Source of the DNA: Desulfovirgula thermocuniculi DSM 16036
GTDB lineage: Bacteria > Bacillota > Desulfotomaculia > Desulfotomaculales > Desulfovirgulaceae
NCBI RefSeq assembly: GCF_000429345.1
Contig: NZ_AUBR01000004.1
Location: 1-64,000, forward strand
Reading direction: 5' to 3'
Length of the DNA: 64,000 nt
Notes under the pieces: model-generated
The model's database searches: none
What the model was told of the DNA's origin: nothing
The model's input: only the letters and a program-made list of their open reading frames with translations
In this document: piece after piece, positions 37,852-46,573 of the stretch
Position numbering within the stretch: position 1 is the stretch's first letter
Layout: each line of letters begins with the position of its first letter
Program-made: the position numbers and the translations under genes

Positions 37852-38119
37852 GGCCGTGCTAGACGGGGAGGTAGCGGTGCCCTGTACCCGCAATCCGCTA
37901 TAGCGGGGTCGAATTCCTGTCCGCGGGTATGGCTTGTGGGGACCGGCTCCTGTAAGGGGCGGTGAAGGCCGGGTCCTGCGCAGCGGAGACTCCCGAACCG
38001 TGTCAGGTCCTGGCGGAAGCAGCACTAAGGGAGAACCTCCGGGTGCCGCAGGGGCGCCTGGCCCGAGTTACCTGCAGGAGTAACGCCCGGAAGTCATATT
38101 CAACGACAGGTGCACGGCC
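37852..38119 (+). ncRNA. ffs: Signal recognition particle RNA, large Bacillus type
   Basis: About 268 nt that start GGCCGTGCTAGACGGGGAGG and end in GTGCACGGCC, so the ends pair. The Alu-like domain with GCGGTGCCCTGTACCCG is followed by the S-domain helix 8 signature GTCAGGTCCTGGCGGAAGC and AGCAGCACTAAGGGAGAACC. It guides membrane-protein ribosomes with Ffh. tRNA-Ser, SRP RNA, dnaX is the usual Firmicute order. Confidence 0.95.
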
Positions 38120-38135
38120 TTTATATTTTTCGAGG

Positions 38136-38158
38136 ACCGCCTCTCGGGGCGGTTTTTG
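38136..38158 (+). terminator. Terminator after SRP RNA
   Basis: ACCGCC and GGCGGT form a 6-bp stem with a short loop, followed by TTTTTG. It lies 17 bp after the SRP RNA 3' end. The 94 bp from here to dnaX show no further feature. Confidence 0.75.
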
Positions 38159-38252
38159 TTTGCCCTGCCCGGAGGGAAATGATAGAGGGCAGGCGAATTT
38201 TTAAATTTAGGCACCTCAAGCGGTAAACTCTTTAAGCACGGGGGGTTTGCTC

Positions 38253-39803
38253 TTGGGTTATCAGGCGTTGTACCGCCGGTGGCGCCCCCAGCGCTTCGGC
38301 GAGGTTGTCGGCCAGGAGCACGTGGTGCGCACCCTTAAAAACGCCCTCCTCTCCGGGCGCCTGGCCCACGCCTACCTTTTCTGCGGGCCGCGCGGCACGG
38401 GCAAGACCAGCACGGCCAAGATCCTGGCCAAGGCGCTGAACTGCCGGGAAAGGGAAGAAGCGGAGCCCTGCAACCGCTGCCCCAACTGCCGGGGCATTAC
38501 CGCAGGGACTTCCCTGGACGTGGTGGAAATAGACGCCGCTTCCCACCGCGGCATAGACGAGGTGCGGGAGCTGCGGGAAAAGATGCGCTTTTCCCCTGTG
38601 GAGGCGGGCTACCGGGTTTACATCATTGACGAAGTGCATATGCTGACCACCGAGGCCTTTAACGCCCTGCTGAAGACCCTGGAGGAGCCCCCCGCCCATG
38701 TGCTCTTCGTCCTGGCCACCACCGAACCCCACCGTGTGCCCCTGACCATCCTCTCCCGCTGCCAGCGCTTTGACTTTCGCCCCCTGACCGCCGCGGAGAT
38801 TGCTGGGCGGCTGCGGGAGGTGGCCGCGCAGGCCGGCGTGGAGCTGGAAGAAGGGGCGCTGCTGCTCATTGCCCGGGCGGCCGGCGGCAGCCTCCGCGAC
38901 GCCCTCGCCCTGCTGGACCAGGCGGCGGCCTACGGCAACATGGTGGTAACCGCAGAGCACGTGCACCGCATCCTGGGCACGGTGGAGGAGGAGGCCGTGC
39001 GGGAGGCGGTACGGGCCCTGGTCGAAGGGCGGGCGGATGCGCTTTTAAGCCAGGTGGCCGCCCTGGCGGAAGAGGGGAAGGACCTGCGCCTGTTTGCCGC
39101 CGGCCTCGTTGCCCACCTGCGGGACCTCCTGGTGGAGCGGGTTTGCGGTGGCGCCGGCACCGGGGGGGTGACGCTGCACAAGGACCAGCTCCTGCGCGCG
39201 CTCACCATTTTAAACCGCGCGGAGCAGGAAATGAAGTGGGCCACCCAGCCCCGCATTGTGCTGGAGGTGGCGCTGGTGGAAGCGACCATGGTGCGGGAAG
39301 TGCCCTCCCTGTATGAGGTGGCCAGGCGCCTGGAAATGCTGGAGGAAAGGCTCAAAGGGGGCGGCAGCCTTCCCGGGAAAGGGAACGGGCAGCCGCCGGC
39401 ACCTGCCGGCCACCGCGCGGAAGGCGGGGGCGGCGCCGCTTTAGTCCCTCCTGACGGCCGTCTCCTGGAGGAGATCCGGCAGCGCTGGCCGCAGATCCTG
39501 GACCTGGTGCGGGCAAGGAGCGTTCCCGTGTACAGCTATCTTGTCCGCAGCCGGCCCCACGAGGTGAGGGGAGGGACTTTGGTCCTGGCCTTTGGGCCCG
39601 ATGACGATATGCTCAAGAACCGCCTGGCGGAGCCCCTTCACCGGCAGGTGGTGGAGGAAGTCCTGGAGGCGGTCATGCCCGGCCGCTGGGAGGTGCGCAC
39701 CGCCGTGGTGGAGGGCCTTGTGCCGGAGGAACCCGAAGAGGAGGAAGAAGAGCTGGATGCCTCCAGTGCCATCAGGCTGTTTGGCGGGGAAGAGCTTATT
39801 TAA
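38253..39803 (+). CDS. dnaX: DNA polymerase III gamma/tau subunit
   Basis: Clamp-loader ATPase. Walker A is GPRGTGKTSTAKI, the zinc site is CNRCPNC, and the Walker B/SRC region is YIIDEVHML and LSRCQRFDF. After the AAA+ domains a Gly/Pro-rich linker (about residues 370-405) leads to the tau-specific C-terminal part. It has 516 residues. TTG at 38253 has GGGGG 7 bp upstream; TTG at 38247 is too close. delta' (holB) is at 47178. I see no slippery heptamer typical of programmed gamma production. Confidence 0.96.
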   Translation: MGYQALYRRWRPQRFGEVVGQEHVVRTLKNALLSGRLAHAYLFCGPRGTGKTSTAKILAKALNCREREEAEPCNRCPNCRGITAGTSLDVVEIDAASHRGIDEVRELREKMRFSPVEAGYRVYIIDEVHMLTTEAFNALLKTLEEPPAHVLFVLATTEPHRVPLTILSRCQRFDFRPLTAAEIAGRLREVAAQAGVELEEGALLLIARAAGGSLRDALALLDQAAAYGNMVVTAEHVHRILGTVEEEAVREAVRALVEGRADALLSQVAALAEEGKDLRLFAAGLVAHLRDLLVERVCGGAGTGGVTLHKDQLLRALTILNRAEQEMKWATQPRIVLEVALVEATMVREVPSLYEVARRLEMLEERLKGGGSLPGKGNGQPPAPAGHRAEGGGGAALVPPDGRLLEEIRQRWPQILDLVRARSVPVYSYLVRSRPHEVRGGTLVLAFGPDDDMLKNRLAEPLHRQVVEEVLEAVMPGRWEVRTAVVEGLVPEEPEEEEEELDASSAIRLFGGEELI

Positions 39804-39827
39804 CAACCGCAAAGGAGAGGTTTGCCG

Positions 39828-40145
39828 ATGATGGGCCCGAACATGAGCAAGGTGTTAAAGCAGGTGCAGAAAATGCAGGCGGAGATGATGCGCCTGCAGG
39901 AAGAACTGGCCGGGCGTACCGTGGAGGCCACCGCCGGGGGCGGCGCGGTAAAGGCGGTGGCCAACGGGCGGCAGGAGATCGTGGCCCTGGAGATCAAGCC
40001 GGAAGCGGTGGATCCGGAAGACGTGGAGATGCTCGCCGACCTTATTATTTCCGCCGTCAACGGCGCCCTGGCCAGGTCCCGGGAGATGGTGGCGCAGGAG
40101 CTGGGCAAGATAACCGGAGGACTGTCCCTGCCCGGCCTCTTTTAG
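39828..40145 (+). CDS. ybaB: YbaB/EbfC nucleoid-associated protein
   Basis: A 105-residue DNA-binding protein with MSKVLKQVQKMQAEMMRLQEELAGRTVEATAGGG, the helical tweezer part of the family. ATG at 39828 is preceded by GGAGAGG with good spacing. It lies between dnaX and recR as in most bacteria. Confidence 0.95.
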   Translation: MMGPNMSKVLKQVQKMQAEMMRLQEELAGRTVEATAGGGAVKAVANGRQEIVALEIKPEAVDPEDVEMLADLIISAVNGALARSREMVAQELGKITGGLSLPGLF

Positions 40146-40157
40146 GGGTGAGGCAAG

Positions 40158-40760
40158 GTGAAGCACCTTCCCGGACCGGTGGCCCGCCTGGTGGAGGAGC
40201 TGGCCAAGCTGCCCGGCATCGGCCCCAAAACGGCGCAGCGACTGGCCTTTCACCTTTTAAACTCGCCGCCGGAAGTGGCCCGCGAGCTGGCCGGGGCCAT
40301 TCTCCGGGCGCGGGAGGTGGTCCGCTACTGCTCCGTTTGCGCCAACCTCTCCGACCGGGAGGTATGCTCCATCTGTGCCGATCCCCAGCGGGATCGGGAG
40401 GTTATCTGCGTGGTCCAGGAGCCCAAGGACGTGCTGGCCATGGAAAAAAGCCGGGGCTACAACGGCCTCTACCACGTCTTGCAGGGGGTTATCTCCCCCC
40501 TGGCCGGCATCGGGCCGGAAAAGCTGACCATCAAGCAGCTGCTGGCCAGGCTCTCCGGGGGCGGCGTCAGAGAGGTCATCCTGGCCACCGACTCGGATGT
40601 AGAGGGCGACGCCACCGCCCTTTACCTGGCGCGGCTCATCAAGCCGCTGGGCATAAAGGTGACACGCATCGCCCACGGCCTCCCCGTGGGGGCCCACCTG
40701 GAGTACGCCGATGAGATGACCCTGGCCAAGGCCCTGGAAGGCCGGCGCGAGTGGCCTTAA
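40158..40760 (+). CDS. recR: Recombination protein RecR
   Basis: Acts with RecF and RecO to load RecA. It has a helix-hairpin-helix at [19 protein letters not shown], a Cys4 zinc site ([16 protein letters not shown]) and a Toprim domain ([30 protein letters not shown]). It is 200 residues with a GTG start. It completes the dnaX-ybaB-recR block. Confidence 0.97.
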   Translation: MKHLPGPVARLVEELAKLPGIGPKTAQRLAFHLLNSPPEVARELAGAILRAREVVRYCSVCANLSDREVCSICADPQRDREVICVVQEPKDVLAMEKSRGYNGLYHVLQGVISPLAGIGPEKLTIKQLLARLSGGGVREVILATDSDVEGDATALYLARLIKPLGIKVTRIAHGLPVGAHLEYADEMTLAKALEGRREWP

Positions 40761-40826
40761 AGGCATATGCCGCCATCCCGCACTCATAAAATCTTGATAT
40801 AAAAGGAACGCTGGACAAGGGGTGGG

Positions 40827-41093
40827 ATGGTGGATTTGAAGCTGGTTTTCTGGGGCCTGGTGGGGATCCTGGGCCTGGTGCTCGTGGGCAACGCCCTGTG
40901 GACGCCCTTGAAGTTCCTCCTGCGGGCGGCCTTTTGCCTGGCCACGGGCGGCATCTTGCTGGCGGGGGTAAATTTGCTCTTCGGGCATTGGGGGCTGCAC
41001 ATTGCCCTTAACCCCTTCACCCTCCTGCTGGCCGGGGTGCTGCAGGTGCCCGGTGTCATCCTTTTGGCTCTGTTAAGGTGCTTTTTTGTTTGA
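40827..41093 (+). CDS. bofA: Pro-sigma-K processing inhibitor BofA family protein
   Basis: An 88-residue membrane protein with two or three hydrophobic segments (KLVFWGLVGILGLVLVGNAL, LLRAAFCLATGGILLAGVNLL) and a conserved VPGVILLALL end. BofA holds the SpoIVFB protease inactive in the sporulating mother cell in Bacillus. recR-bofA is the conserved order. It supports a spore-forming host. Confidence 0.88.
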   Translation: MVDLKLVFWGLVGILGLVLVGNALWTPLKFLLRAAFCLATGGILLAGVNLLFGHWGLHIALNPFTLLLAGVLQVPGVILLALLRCFFV

Positions 41094-41193
41094 TTTTTCC
41101 ATGACCCGTCCTTTTGTTGACGGCTTTTTTGTTTTCGATTATACTAGTTGTGGCTTATTTTCTTTATGCCGTCCCGCAGGGTGGCACGCGGGG

Positions 41194-41868
41194 GTGGGGG
41201 CCATCGGCGAGCGCATCGTCGAAGCTTACGTGGGAGAGTATGCCAGCGGCAAGAGCGAGGTGGCCGTCAACCGGGCCCTCGCCCTCGCCCGCCAGGGCCG
41301 CCGGGTGAACCTCGTGGACCTGGACATCGTGGAGCCCTTTTATACCCTGCGCCCCATAAAGAAAAAGCTGGGGGAGCAGGGCGTAAACGTGCTGGCCTGG
41401 GACACCAGGGAAATGATCGGCCTGGGAGAAACGGGGCTGGTTTTTCGCCCGGCAAACCGCTGGGCCCTGCGCCTCCCGGGGGACGTGATCTTGGACGTCG
41501 GTTACGGCGTGGGCGGCGCCCGCACGCTCAACCTGGTGGAGGGCGCCGGTGAGGACCCGCACTTAAAGGTCCTGGCCGTGGTCAACATTGCCCGTCCCAT
41601 GACCGCTACGGTGGAGGACATCGTGCAGTACGTGCAGACCCTGGGCCGCGTGGACGGCCTGATCAACAACAGCCACCTGGGCGGGGAAACCACCGTGGAG
41701 TTCGTGCAGGAGGGCGCGCGGGTGGTGGCGGAGGCGGCGCGCCGCCTGGGGCTGCCCGTAGTGGCCACCACCGTGCTGGAAGAGCTGGCGGCAAAGATGG
41801 GGCCGCGGGATGCCTGCGGGCATCCCGTTTGGCCCATCAGGCGATACATGGACCGGACGCTGTGGTAG
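41194..41868 (+). CDS. P-loop ATPase of unknown function
   Basis: About 224 residues. Walker A is GEYASGKSEVAVN near the N-terminus, followed by VNLVDLDIVEPFYTLRP, a second region VILDVGYGVGGARTL and VVNIARPMTATVEDIV. The pattern suggests a SIMIBI-class NTPase (MinD/CobQ-like), but without the usual second lysine. The start is uncertain; GTG at 41194 follows AGGGTGG. It lies 52 bp before korA and is probably in the same operon, so a link to the ferredoxin oxidoreductase, perhaps cofactor or cluster delivery, is only an inference. Confidence 0.65.
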   Translation: MGAIGERIVEAYVGEYASGKSEVAVNRALALARQGRRVNLVDLDIVEPFYTLRPIKKKLGEQGVNVLAWDTREMIGLGETGLVFRPANRWALRLPGDVILDVGYGVGGARTLNLVEGAGEDPHLKVLAVVNIARPMTATVEDIVQYVQTLGRVDGLINNSHLGGETTVEFVQEGARVVAEAARRLGLPVVATTVLEELAAKMGPRDACGHPVWPIRRYMDRTLW

Positions 41869-41920
41869 CCCGGGAGCCCGTAAGGAGCACATAAAAATTG
41901 GTGGAGGTGTGCGGGAATTT

Positions 41921-43009
41921 ATGCCTGGCAAGCCCATTGAAGGGGAAAAGCGCGTTTTCATGACCGGGAACGAGGTGGTGGCCTGGGCGGCCCTGGCCGC
42001 CGGGGCGGAGATCATGTACGGCTACCCCATCACGCCGCAGAACGAGATCATGCACTACTGGACCCGCCTGGCGCCCAAGTTTGGCCGCGAGTTCTTGCAG
42101 ACGGAGGACGAGCTTTCGGCGGGATTTACCACCATCGGCGGGGTGCTGGCCGGCAAGAAGGCCTTTACGGCCACCGCGGGTCCGGGGAACACCCTCATGC
42201 AGGAGCCCATGTCCATGGCCGAGGCCATGCGCCTGCCCACCGTGGTGGTCATCCAGCAGCGCGGCGGCCCCTCCACGGGCACGGTGATTTACTCCCAGCA
42301 GGAAGTGACCATGACCACCCTGGGCGGCAACGGGGAAGGCATGCGTATCGTGTACTCCACGGCCACGCACCAGGAGCTATTCGACTACACCATCAAGGCC
42401 TTTAACACCGCGTGGAAGTACCGCTTCCCCACCTTTATCCTGGGGGACGGCTACCAGGCCAAGGCCCGGGAGCCCCTCACCATTTACGACCCCGAGCTGC
42501 GGGGGATAACCATGGTGCCGGCGGAGCCGCTGGTAGGCAAGCCCGGCGTGCCCGGCGTGGACAGGCCCCCCGTGCACCTGCGCAACACCTACAACGTGGA
42601 GGAAGAGCTCTACGAGCTGGTGGGCAGCCTGGTGAGGGATTTTGAGCGGATTGCTCCGGAGGTGGCCGAGTACGAGGCCTTTGGCTTAGACGACGCCGTG
42701 CTGGCGGTGGTTTCCCACGGCGTGGTCTCGCGGGCCTGCAAGGCTGCGGTGAAGGAACTGCGCGAGGCGGGGTACAAGGTGGGTTACTTCCGGCCCGTGA
42801 CCCTGCGCCCGCTGGCCGTTCCGGCGCTGCAGGAGGCGGCGCAAAAAGCGGGGAGGTTCCTGGTGGTGGAGTCGGCCCAGGGCCAGCTGGCCAGGCTGCT
42901 CAAGGATGCCCTGTACGGGTCGACCGCGGAGATGCTCCCCCTGTACAAGCCCGGCATGGGCATCACGGCGGAAGACGTAGTGGCCCGCGTCAAGGAAATC
43001 TTGGGTTAA
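41921..43009 (+). CDS. korA: 2-oxoacid:ferredoxin oxidoreductase, alpha subunit
   Basis: A 362-residue subunit with the pyrimidine-binding domain (MTGNEVVAWAALAAGAEIMYGYPITPQNEI) and the transketolase C-like domain (VLAVVSHGVVSRACKAAV). The complex converts 2-oxoacids plus CoA to acyl-CoA with reduction of ferredoxin. The substrate could be 2-oxoglutarate or branched-chain oxoacids; sequence alone does not decide. ATG at 41921 follows GGAGGTG. Confidence 0.9.
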   Translation: MPGKPIEGEKRVFMTGNEVVAWAALAAGAEIMYGYPITPQNEIMHYWTRLAPKFGREFLQTEDELSAGFTTIGGVLAGKKAFTATAGPGNTLMQEPMSMAEAMRLPTVVVIQQRGGPSTGTVIYSQQEVTMTTLGGNGEGMRIVYSTATHQELFDYTIKAFNTAWKYRFPTFILGDGYQAKAREPLTIYDPELRGITMVPAEPLVGKPGVPGVDRPPVHLRNTYNVEEELYELVGSLVRDFERIAPEVAEYEAFGLDDAVLAVVSHGVVSRACKAAVKELREAGYKVGYFRPVTLRPLAVPALQEAAQKAGRFLVVESAQGQLARLLKDALYGSTAEMLPLYKPGMGITAEDVVARVKEILG

Positions 43010-43031
43010 GCCTTAAAGGAGGTTTTGGCAC

Positions 43032-43799
43032 ATGGCGCTGCAACCAGCCATGCCCAGGAGCTGGCGTGCGGAGTCCAAGCCGCACAAGTTCTGCCCCGGC
43101 TGCGGCCACGGCCTGGTGCTCAAAGCGCTGGGCGAGGTCATTGACGAGCTGGGGATACAGGACCGCGCCGTTTTCGGCTGCGACATCGGCTGCTCCCTTT
43201 TGTCCTGGGATTTCTTTAACGTGGATACCGTGCAGACCCACCACGGGAGGACCACGCCGGTCATCGTGGGGTTGAAAAGGGCCAACCCCAATCTCATCGG
43301 CATAGCCTACATGGGCGACGGCGGCGGGTACGCCATTGGCTCCCAGCACCTGGTCAACTCTGCTTTCCGCAACGAAAAGATCACCGTCATCCTGGTCAAC
43401 AACACCCAGTACGGCATGACCGGCGGACAGATGGCTCCCACCACCCTGCCGGGCCAGCAGACGGAAACCACCCCCTACGGGCGCGACCCGGAAAAGACCG
43501 GCTACCCCACCCAGGGACCGGAGATGGTGGCGGCCATAGCCCCCGAGGGCGCCTACGTGGCCCGGGGCACGGTGGCCAACTACCGCCAGCTGAAGGGCTT
43601 TATTAAAAAGGCCCTGGAGAACCAGATGGCCGGCAGGGGCTTTTCCTTTGTGGAGGTCCTTTCTACCTGCCCAACCAACTGGCGCACCAACGCCAAGGAA
43701 ACGTGGCGCATGGTGGAGGAGGAAATGACCAAATACTTTAAGGTCGGGGAGCTGCGCGTGCCCGGGACTCCGCGGGAAGGGGGAAAGGACAATGGCTAA
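43032..43799 (+). CDS. korB: 2-oxoacid:ferredoxin oxidoreductase, beta subunit (TPP-binding)
   Basis: A 255-residue subunit with the TPP-binding motif GDGGGYAIGSQHLVNSAFRN ending NNTQYGMTGGQMAPTT, and an N-terminal FCPGCGHGLVLKALGEV with the CxxC pair. It is the catalytic partner of the alpha subunit and lies 22 bp after it. Its stop overlaps the gamma subunit start. Confidence 0.93.
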   Translation: MALQPAMPRSWRAESKPHKFCPGCGHGLVLKALGEVIDELGIQDRAVFGCDIGCSLLSWDFFNVDTVQTHHGRTTPVIVGLKRANPNLIGIAYMGDGGGYAIGSQHLVNSAFRNEKITVILVNNTQYGMTGGQMAPTTLPGQQTETTPYGRDPEKTGYPTQGPEMVAAIAPEGAYVARGTVANYRQLKGFIKKALENQMAGRGFSFVEVLSTCPTNWRTNAKETWRMVEEEMTKYFKVGELRVPGTPREGGKDNG

Positions 43800-44358
43800 G
43801 GTGAGCAGGATCCTCCTGGCCGGCGAGGGCGGCCAGGGCGTGCAGTCGGTGGCGGAGATCCTGGCCGAGGCCGCCTACGAGGAAGGGCGCGAGGCCGTAT
43901 ACATCCCCAACTTCGGCGTGGAGCAGCGCGGCGGCGTATCCATTGCCTTTTTGCAGATATCCGACGAGCCCATCGGTTCGCCCAAATTTAACACGGGGGA
44001 CATCGTGGTGGCCCTAAGCGGCCGCGCCGTGAGCCGCGTGCGCCAGTACGTGGGGCCCGAGACGGTCTTCGTCTACGACTCCAGCATCGAGGTGGAGAGG
44101 GAAGAGCTGCCCTCCCAGGCAAAGAGGATACTGGCCATCCCCGCCGTGGAAATTGCCAAGAAGGAACTGCACCCGCGGGTGTTTAACGTGCTCATCATGG
44201 GGGCGGTAATCAGGGCCACCGGGGTGGTTTCAGAGGAAGAAGCCAAGAAGGCCATTGAGAAAAGGCTGGGCTACAAGTTCGCGCAGGATCCCAAGCTGCG
44301 GGAGCTGAACTACCGGGCCCTGGAGCGGGGCATGGAACTGGTAGCCCAGGCCGGCTAA
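43792..44358 (+). CDS. korC: 2-oxoacid:ferredoxin oxidoreductase, gamma subunit
   Basis: A 188-residue subunit beginning SRILLAGEGGQGVQSVAEILAEAA, with IPNFGVEQRGGVS, the pattern of the CoA-handling gamma domain. It overlaps korB by 8 bp, which suggests coupled translation. The order alpha-beta-gamma-delta is one of the common forms in Clostridia. Confidence 0.92.
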   Translation: MAKVSRILLAGEGGQGVQSVAEILAEAAYEEGREAVYIPNFGVEQRGGVSIAFLQISDEPIGSPKFNTGDIVVALSGRAVSRVRQYVGPETVFVYDSSIEVEREELPSQAKRILAIPAVEIAKKELHPRVFNVLIMGAVIRATGVVSEEEAKKAIEKRLGYKFAQDPKLRELNYRALERGMELVAQAG

Positions 44359-44375
44359 GGAGGTTTGCAGGTTTC

Positions 44376-44639
44376 ATGGCGCGCGAGTTTAAGGCCAGGA
44401 CCATTGACACGAAGAAAAGCGTGTGGACCATTTTCCCGGAACTGTGCAAGGGGTGCGGGCTCTGCATGGCCAAATGCCCGAAGCAGTGCCTGAGTTGGTC
44501 GGAGGTGCTGGGCGTTTACGGCACGCCCTCGGTGGAGCCCGATATAGAGTGCTGCATCGGCTGCGGCATCTGCCAGACCTACTGCCCGGACTGCGCCATC
44601 CTGGTGGTGCGCAAAAAAGAAGAAAAGAAGGCCGGCTGA
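44376..44639 (+). CDS. korD: 2-oxoacid:ferredoxin oxidoreductase, delta (ferredoxin-type) subunit
   Basis: An 87-residue protein with two 4Fe-4S cluster motifs: CKGCGLCMAKCPKQC and CCIGCGICQTYCPDC. It carries electrons from the TPP site to free ferredoxin. It is last in the operon, with a terminator 10 bp after its stop. Confidence 0.93.
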   Translation: MAREFKARTIDTKKSVWTIFPELCKGCGLCMAKCPKQCLSWSEVLGVYGTPSVEPDIECCIGCGICQTYCPDCAILVVRKKEEKKAG

Positions 44640-44648
44640 AAAATAGCG

Positions 44649-44680
44649 GGCCCTTTCCCCGGCAGGGAAAGGGCCTTTAT
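44649..44680 (+). terminator. Rho-independent terminator after korD
   Basis: GGCCCTTTCCC (44649-44659) pairs with GGGAAAGGGCC (44665-44675) over a 5-nt loop, followed by a T-rich tail. It ends the kor operon. Confidence 0.88.
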
Positions 44681-44773
44681 CTTAACGGCGGCAAAAAATT
44701 CGCCGCCGGTACCGGGTTTTGGGCGGGCAATAATAAAGTATGAGGGAGACTTCCCGGGTGTTCGTGCGGCATG

Positions 44774-44986
44774 TTACCCGGGCTTTTCCCGGCGGGCCAG
44801 GCGCTGCTGGCGGCTGATCATTTCTATTTCTTTGCGGATGACGAGGAGCGTGGCCGGGTCGCAGCCCGTGCGCCGGGCAATTTCCGCATCGGAAAGACCC
44901 TTTTTCCAGGCGCGGATGATTACCGGGACGTTGACCCGGTACTTGCGCGAAAGGCCATGCGCATCAATTTTGGCGGCGCTGCCCAC
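44774..44986 (-). CDS. Small helix-turn-helix protein
   Basis: A 70-residue protein, GTG start at 44986 with GGGGTGGTGG upstream. The middle reads WKKGLSDAEIARRTGCDPATLLVIRKEIE, which fits a helix-turn-helix with a recognition helix near the C-terminus. It ends in a charged tail. It stands alone on the minus strand between the kor operon and the decarboxylase gene. A transcription regulator is the natural guess; the target is unknown. Confidence 0.7.
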   Translation of the reverse strand: MGSAAKIDAHGLSRKYRVNVPVIIRAWKKGLSDAEIARRTGCDPATLLVIRKEIEMISRQQRLARREKPG

Positions 44987-45106
44987 TTTGCCACCACCCC
45001 TTTCTATGTGTTATTTTGGCCGGGCGGGGTGGGATTATGAGATTAAAGTAATGGCAGGCCAAGAAGCCGGCGGTATGGTAAAATAGAGGGCAGAACAAAA
45101 TGCCGG

Positions 45107-46573
45107 GTGGATCTGGCCGCCATGATCAAAAGCCAAGAAGAAACGCCCTTGCTGGCTGCGGTGCTGGAGCACTGCCGCCGGCCTTATGCCCGCCTGCACG
45201 TGCCGGCGCACCGCCAGGGGCAGGCCGTGTTTGCCCCCTGGCGGCGGCACAGGGGCTTTTTAAAAATGGACCTCACGGAACTGCCCGGCCTCGACGACCT
45301 CCACGCTCCCGCCGGGGTTATTGCCGGGGCCCAGGAACTGGCCGCCGCCCTTTTTGGCGCCGACACCACCTTTTTCCTGGTCAACGGGAGCACCGCCGGG
45401 ATCATGGCCCTGGTGGTGGCCCTCTGCGGGCCGGAGGAGGAGTTGCTCCTGCCCCGCTACGCCCACCGTGCCGTGCTGGGAGGGCTCGTTTTTTCCGGGG
45501 CCAGGCCCGTTTTCCTGGCCCCGGATTATCTGGAAGATTTTTATATCCCCCTGCCCCTAAAGGCGGAGACGGTGGCCGGGGCCGTAAGAAGGCACCCCGC
45601 GGCCAAGTGCCTCCTGGCGGTGCACCCCACCTACTACGGCCTCTGCGGGGACCTGGGGGCGCAGGCCGCTGCCGCCCACGCCGCCGGCATACCCCTCGTG
45701 GTCGACGAGGCCCACGGGGTCCATTTTGCCTTTCACGAGGCCTTCCCGCCCCCGGCCCTGGCCTGCGGCGCGGACGCGGCGGTACAGAGCCTGCACAAGA
45801 CGGGCGGCTCCCTTACCCAGTCCTCCCTCCTGCACCTAAAGGGCGCCCGGGTGGACGCGGCCAGGGTAAAGGCGGCCCTTTCCTGGCTGCAGACCACCAG
45901 CCCCTCATACCTCCTCATGGCCTCCTTAGACGGCGCCAGGTGGCAGCTGGCGAGGGAGGGCCGCCGTCTGCTGGAGTCCGCCCTGGAGCTGGCCTCCTTC
46001 CTGCGGCGGGAAATCTCGCGCCTCCCGGGCCTCCTGGTGCTAGGGGAAGAGCACCTGGGCGGCACGGGTGCCGCCCGTGCCGATCCCACCCGGCTGGTGA
46101 TCAACGTGCGCCGCCTGGGCCTCTCCGGCTACGCGGTGGCGGGCCTATTGGCCCGCGAGCACGGCGTGCTGGTGGAAATGGCCGATTACACCAACCTGGT
46201 GGCGTTGGTGGGCATCGGCACCACCAGGAGGGATGCGGAGGCGCTCCGGCGGGGCCTGAAAGAAATTTCCCGGCGGCACGCCGGCTCCCGCCCCCTCCCT
46301 CCCCCGCCTGACCTGCCGCCCCTACCCCCCGCGAGGCTCACACCCCGGGAAGCCTGGCTGGCCCCGTGCCGGTACCTTCCCCTGGCGGAGTGTGCCGGGC
46401 GCGTGAGCGCAGAGGCGGTTTGCGTCTCCCCTCCGGGGATACCCCTGGTGTACCCCGGGGAGGAAATTACCCCGGAAGTCATCGAATACTTAAAGTGGCT
46501 CCGCGCGCACGTGCCCGCGGTGCAGGGGCCCGCGGACCCGCGGCTGGAGGGTATCCGGGTGGTGGACGGGTGA
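45107..46573 (+). CDS. Orn/Lys/Arg decarboxylase family protein (YaaO-like)
   Basis: A 488-residue PLP enzyme of the fold-I basic amino acid decarboxylase family. Visible features are HVPAHRQGQA, the substrate/PLP region NGSTAGIMALV, VVDEAHGVHF and the PLP lysine in SLHKTGGSLTQSSLLH. The C-terminal domain ends with LVYPGEEITPEVIEYLKWLR. It sits immediately before tmk, as yaaO does in B. subtilis. Arginine or lysine is the likely substrate, which I cannot settle. The start (GTG 45107 or ATG 45122) lacks a strong ribosome-binding site. Confidence 0.85.
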   Translation: MDLAAMIKSQEETPLLAAVLEHCRRPYARLHVPAHRQGQAVFAPWRRHRGFLKMDLTELPGLDDLHAPAGVIAGAQELAAALFGADTTFFLVNGSTAGIMALVVALCGPEEELLLPRYAHRAVLGGLVFSGARPVFLAPDYLEDFYIPLPLKAETVAGAVRRHPAAKCLLAVHPTYYGLCGDLGAQAAAAHAAGIPLVVDEAHGVHFAFHEAFPPPALACGADAAVQSLHKTGGSLTQSSLLHLKGARVDAARVKAALSWLQTTSPSYLLMASLDGARWQLAREGRRLLESALELASFLRREISRLPGLLVLGEEHLGGTGAARADPTRLVINVRRLGLSGYAVAGLLAREHGVLVEMADYTNLVALVGIGTTRRDAEALRRGLKEISRRHAGSRPLPPPPDLPPLPPARLTPREAWLAPCRYLPLAECAGRVSAEAVCVSPPGIPLVYPGEEITPEVIEYLKWLRAHVPAVQGPADPRLEGIRVVDG

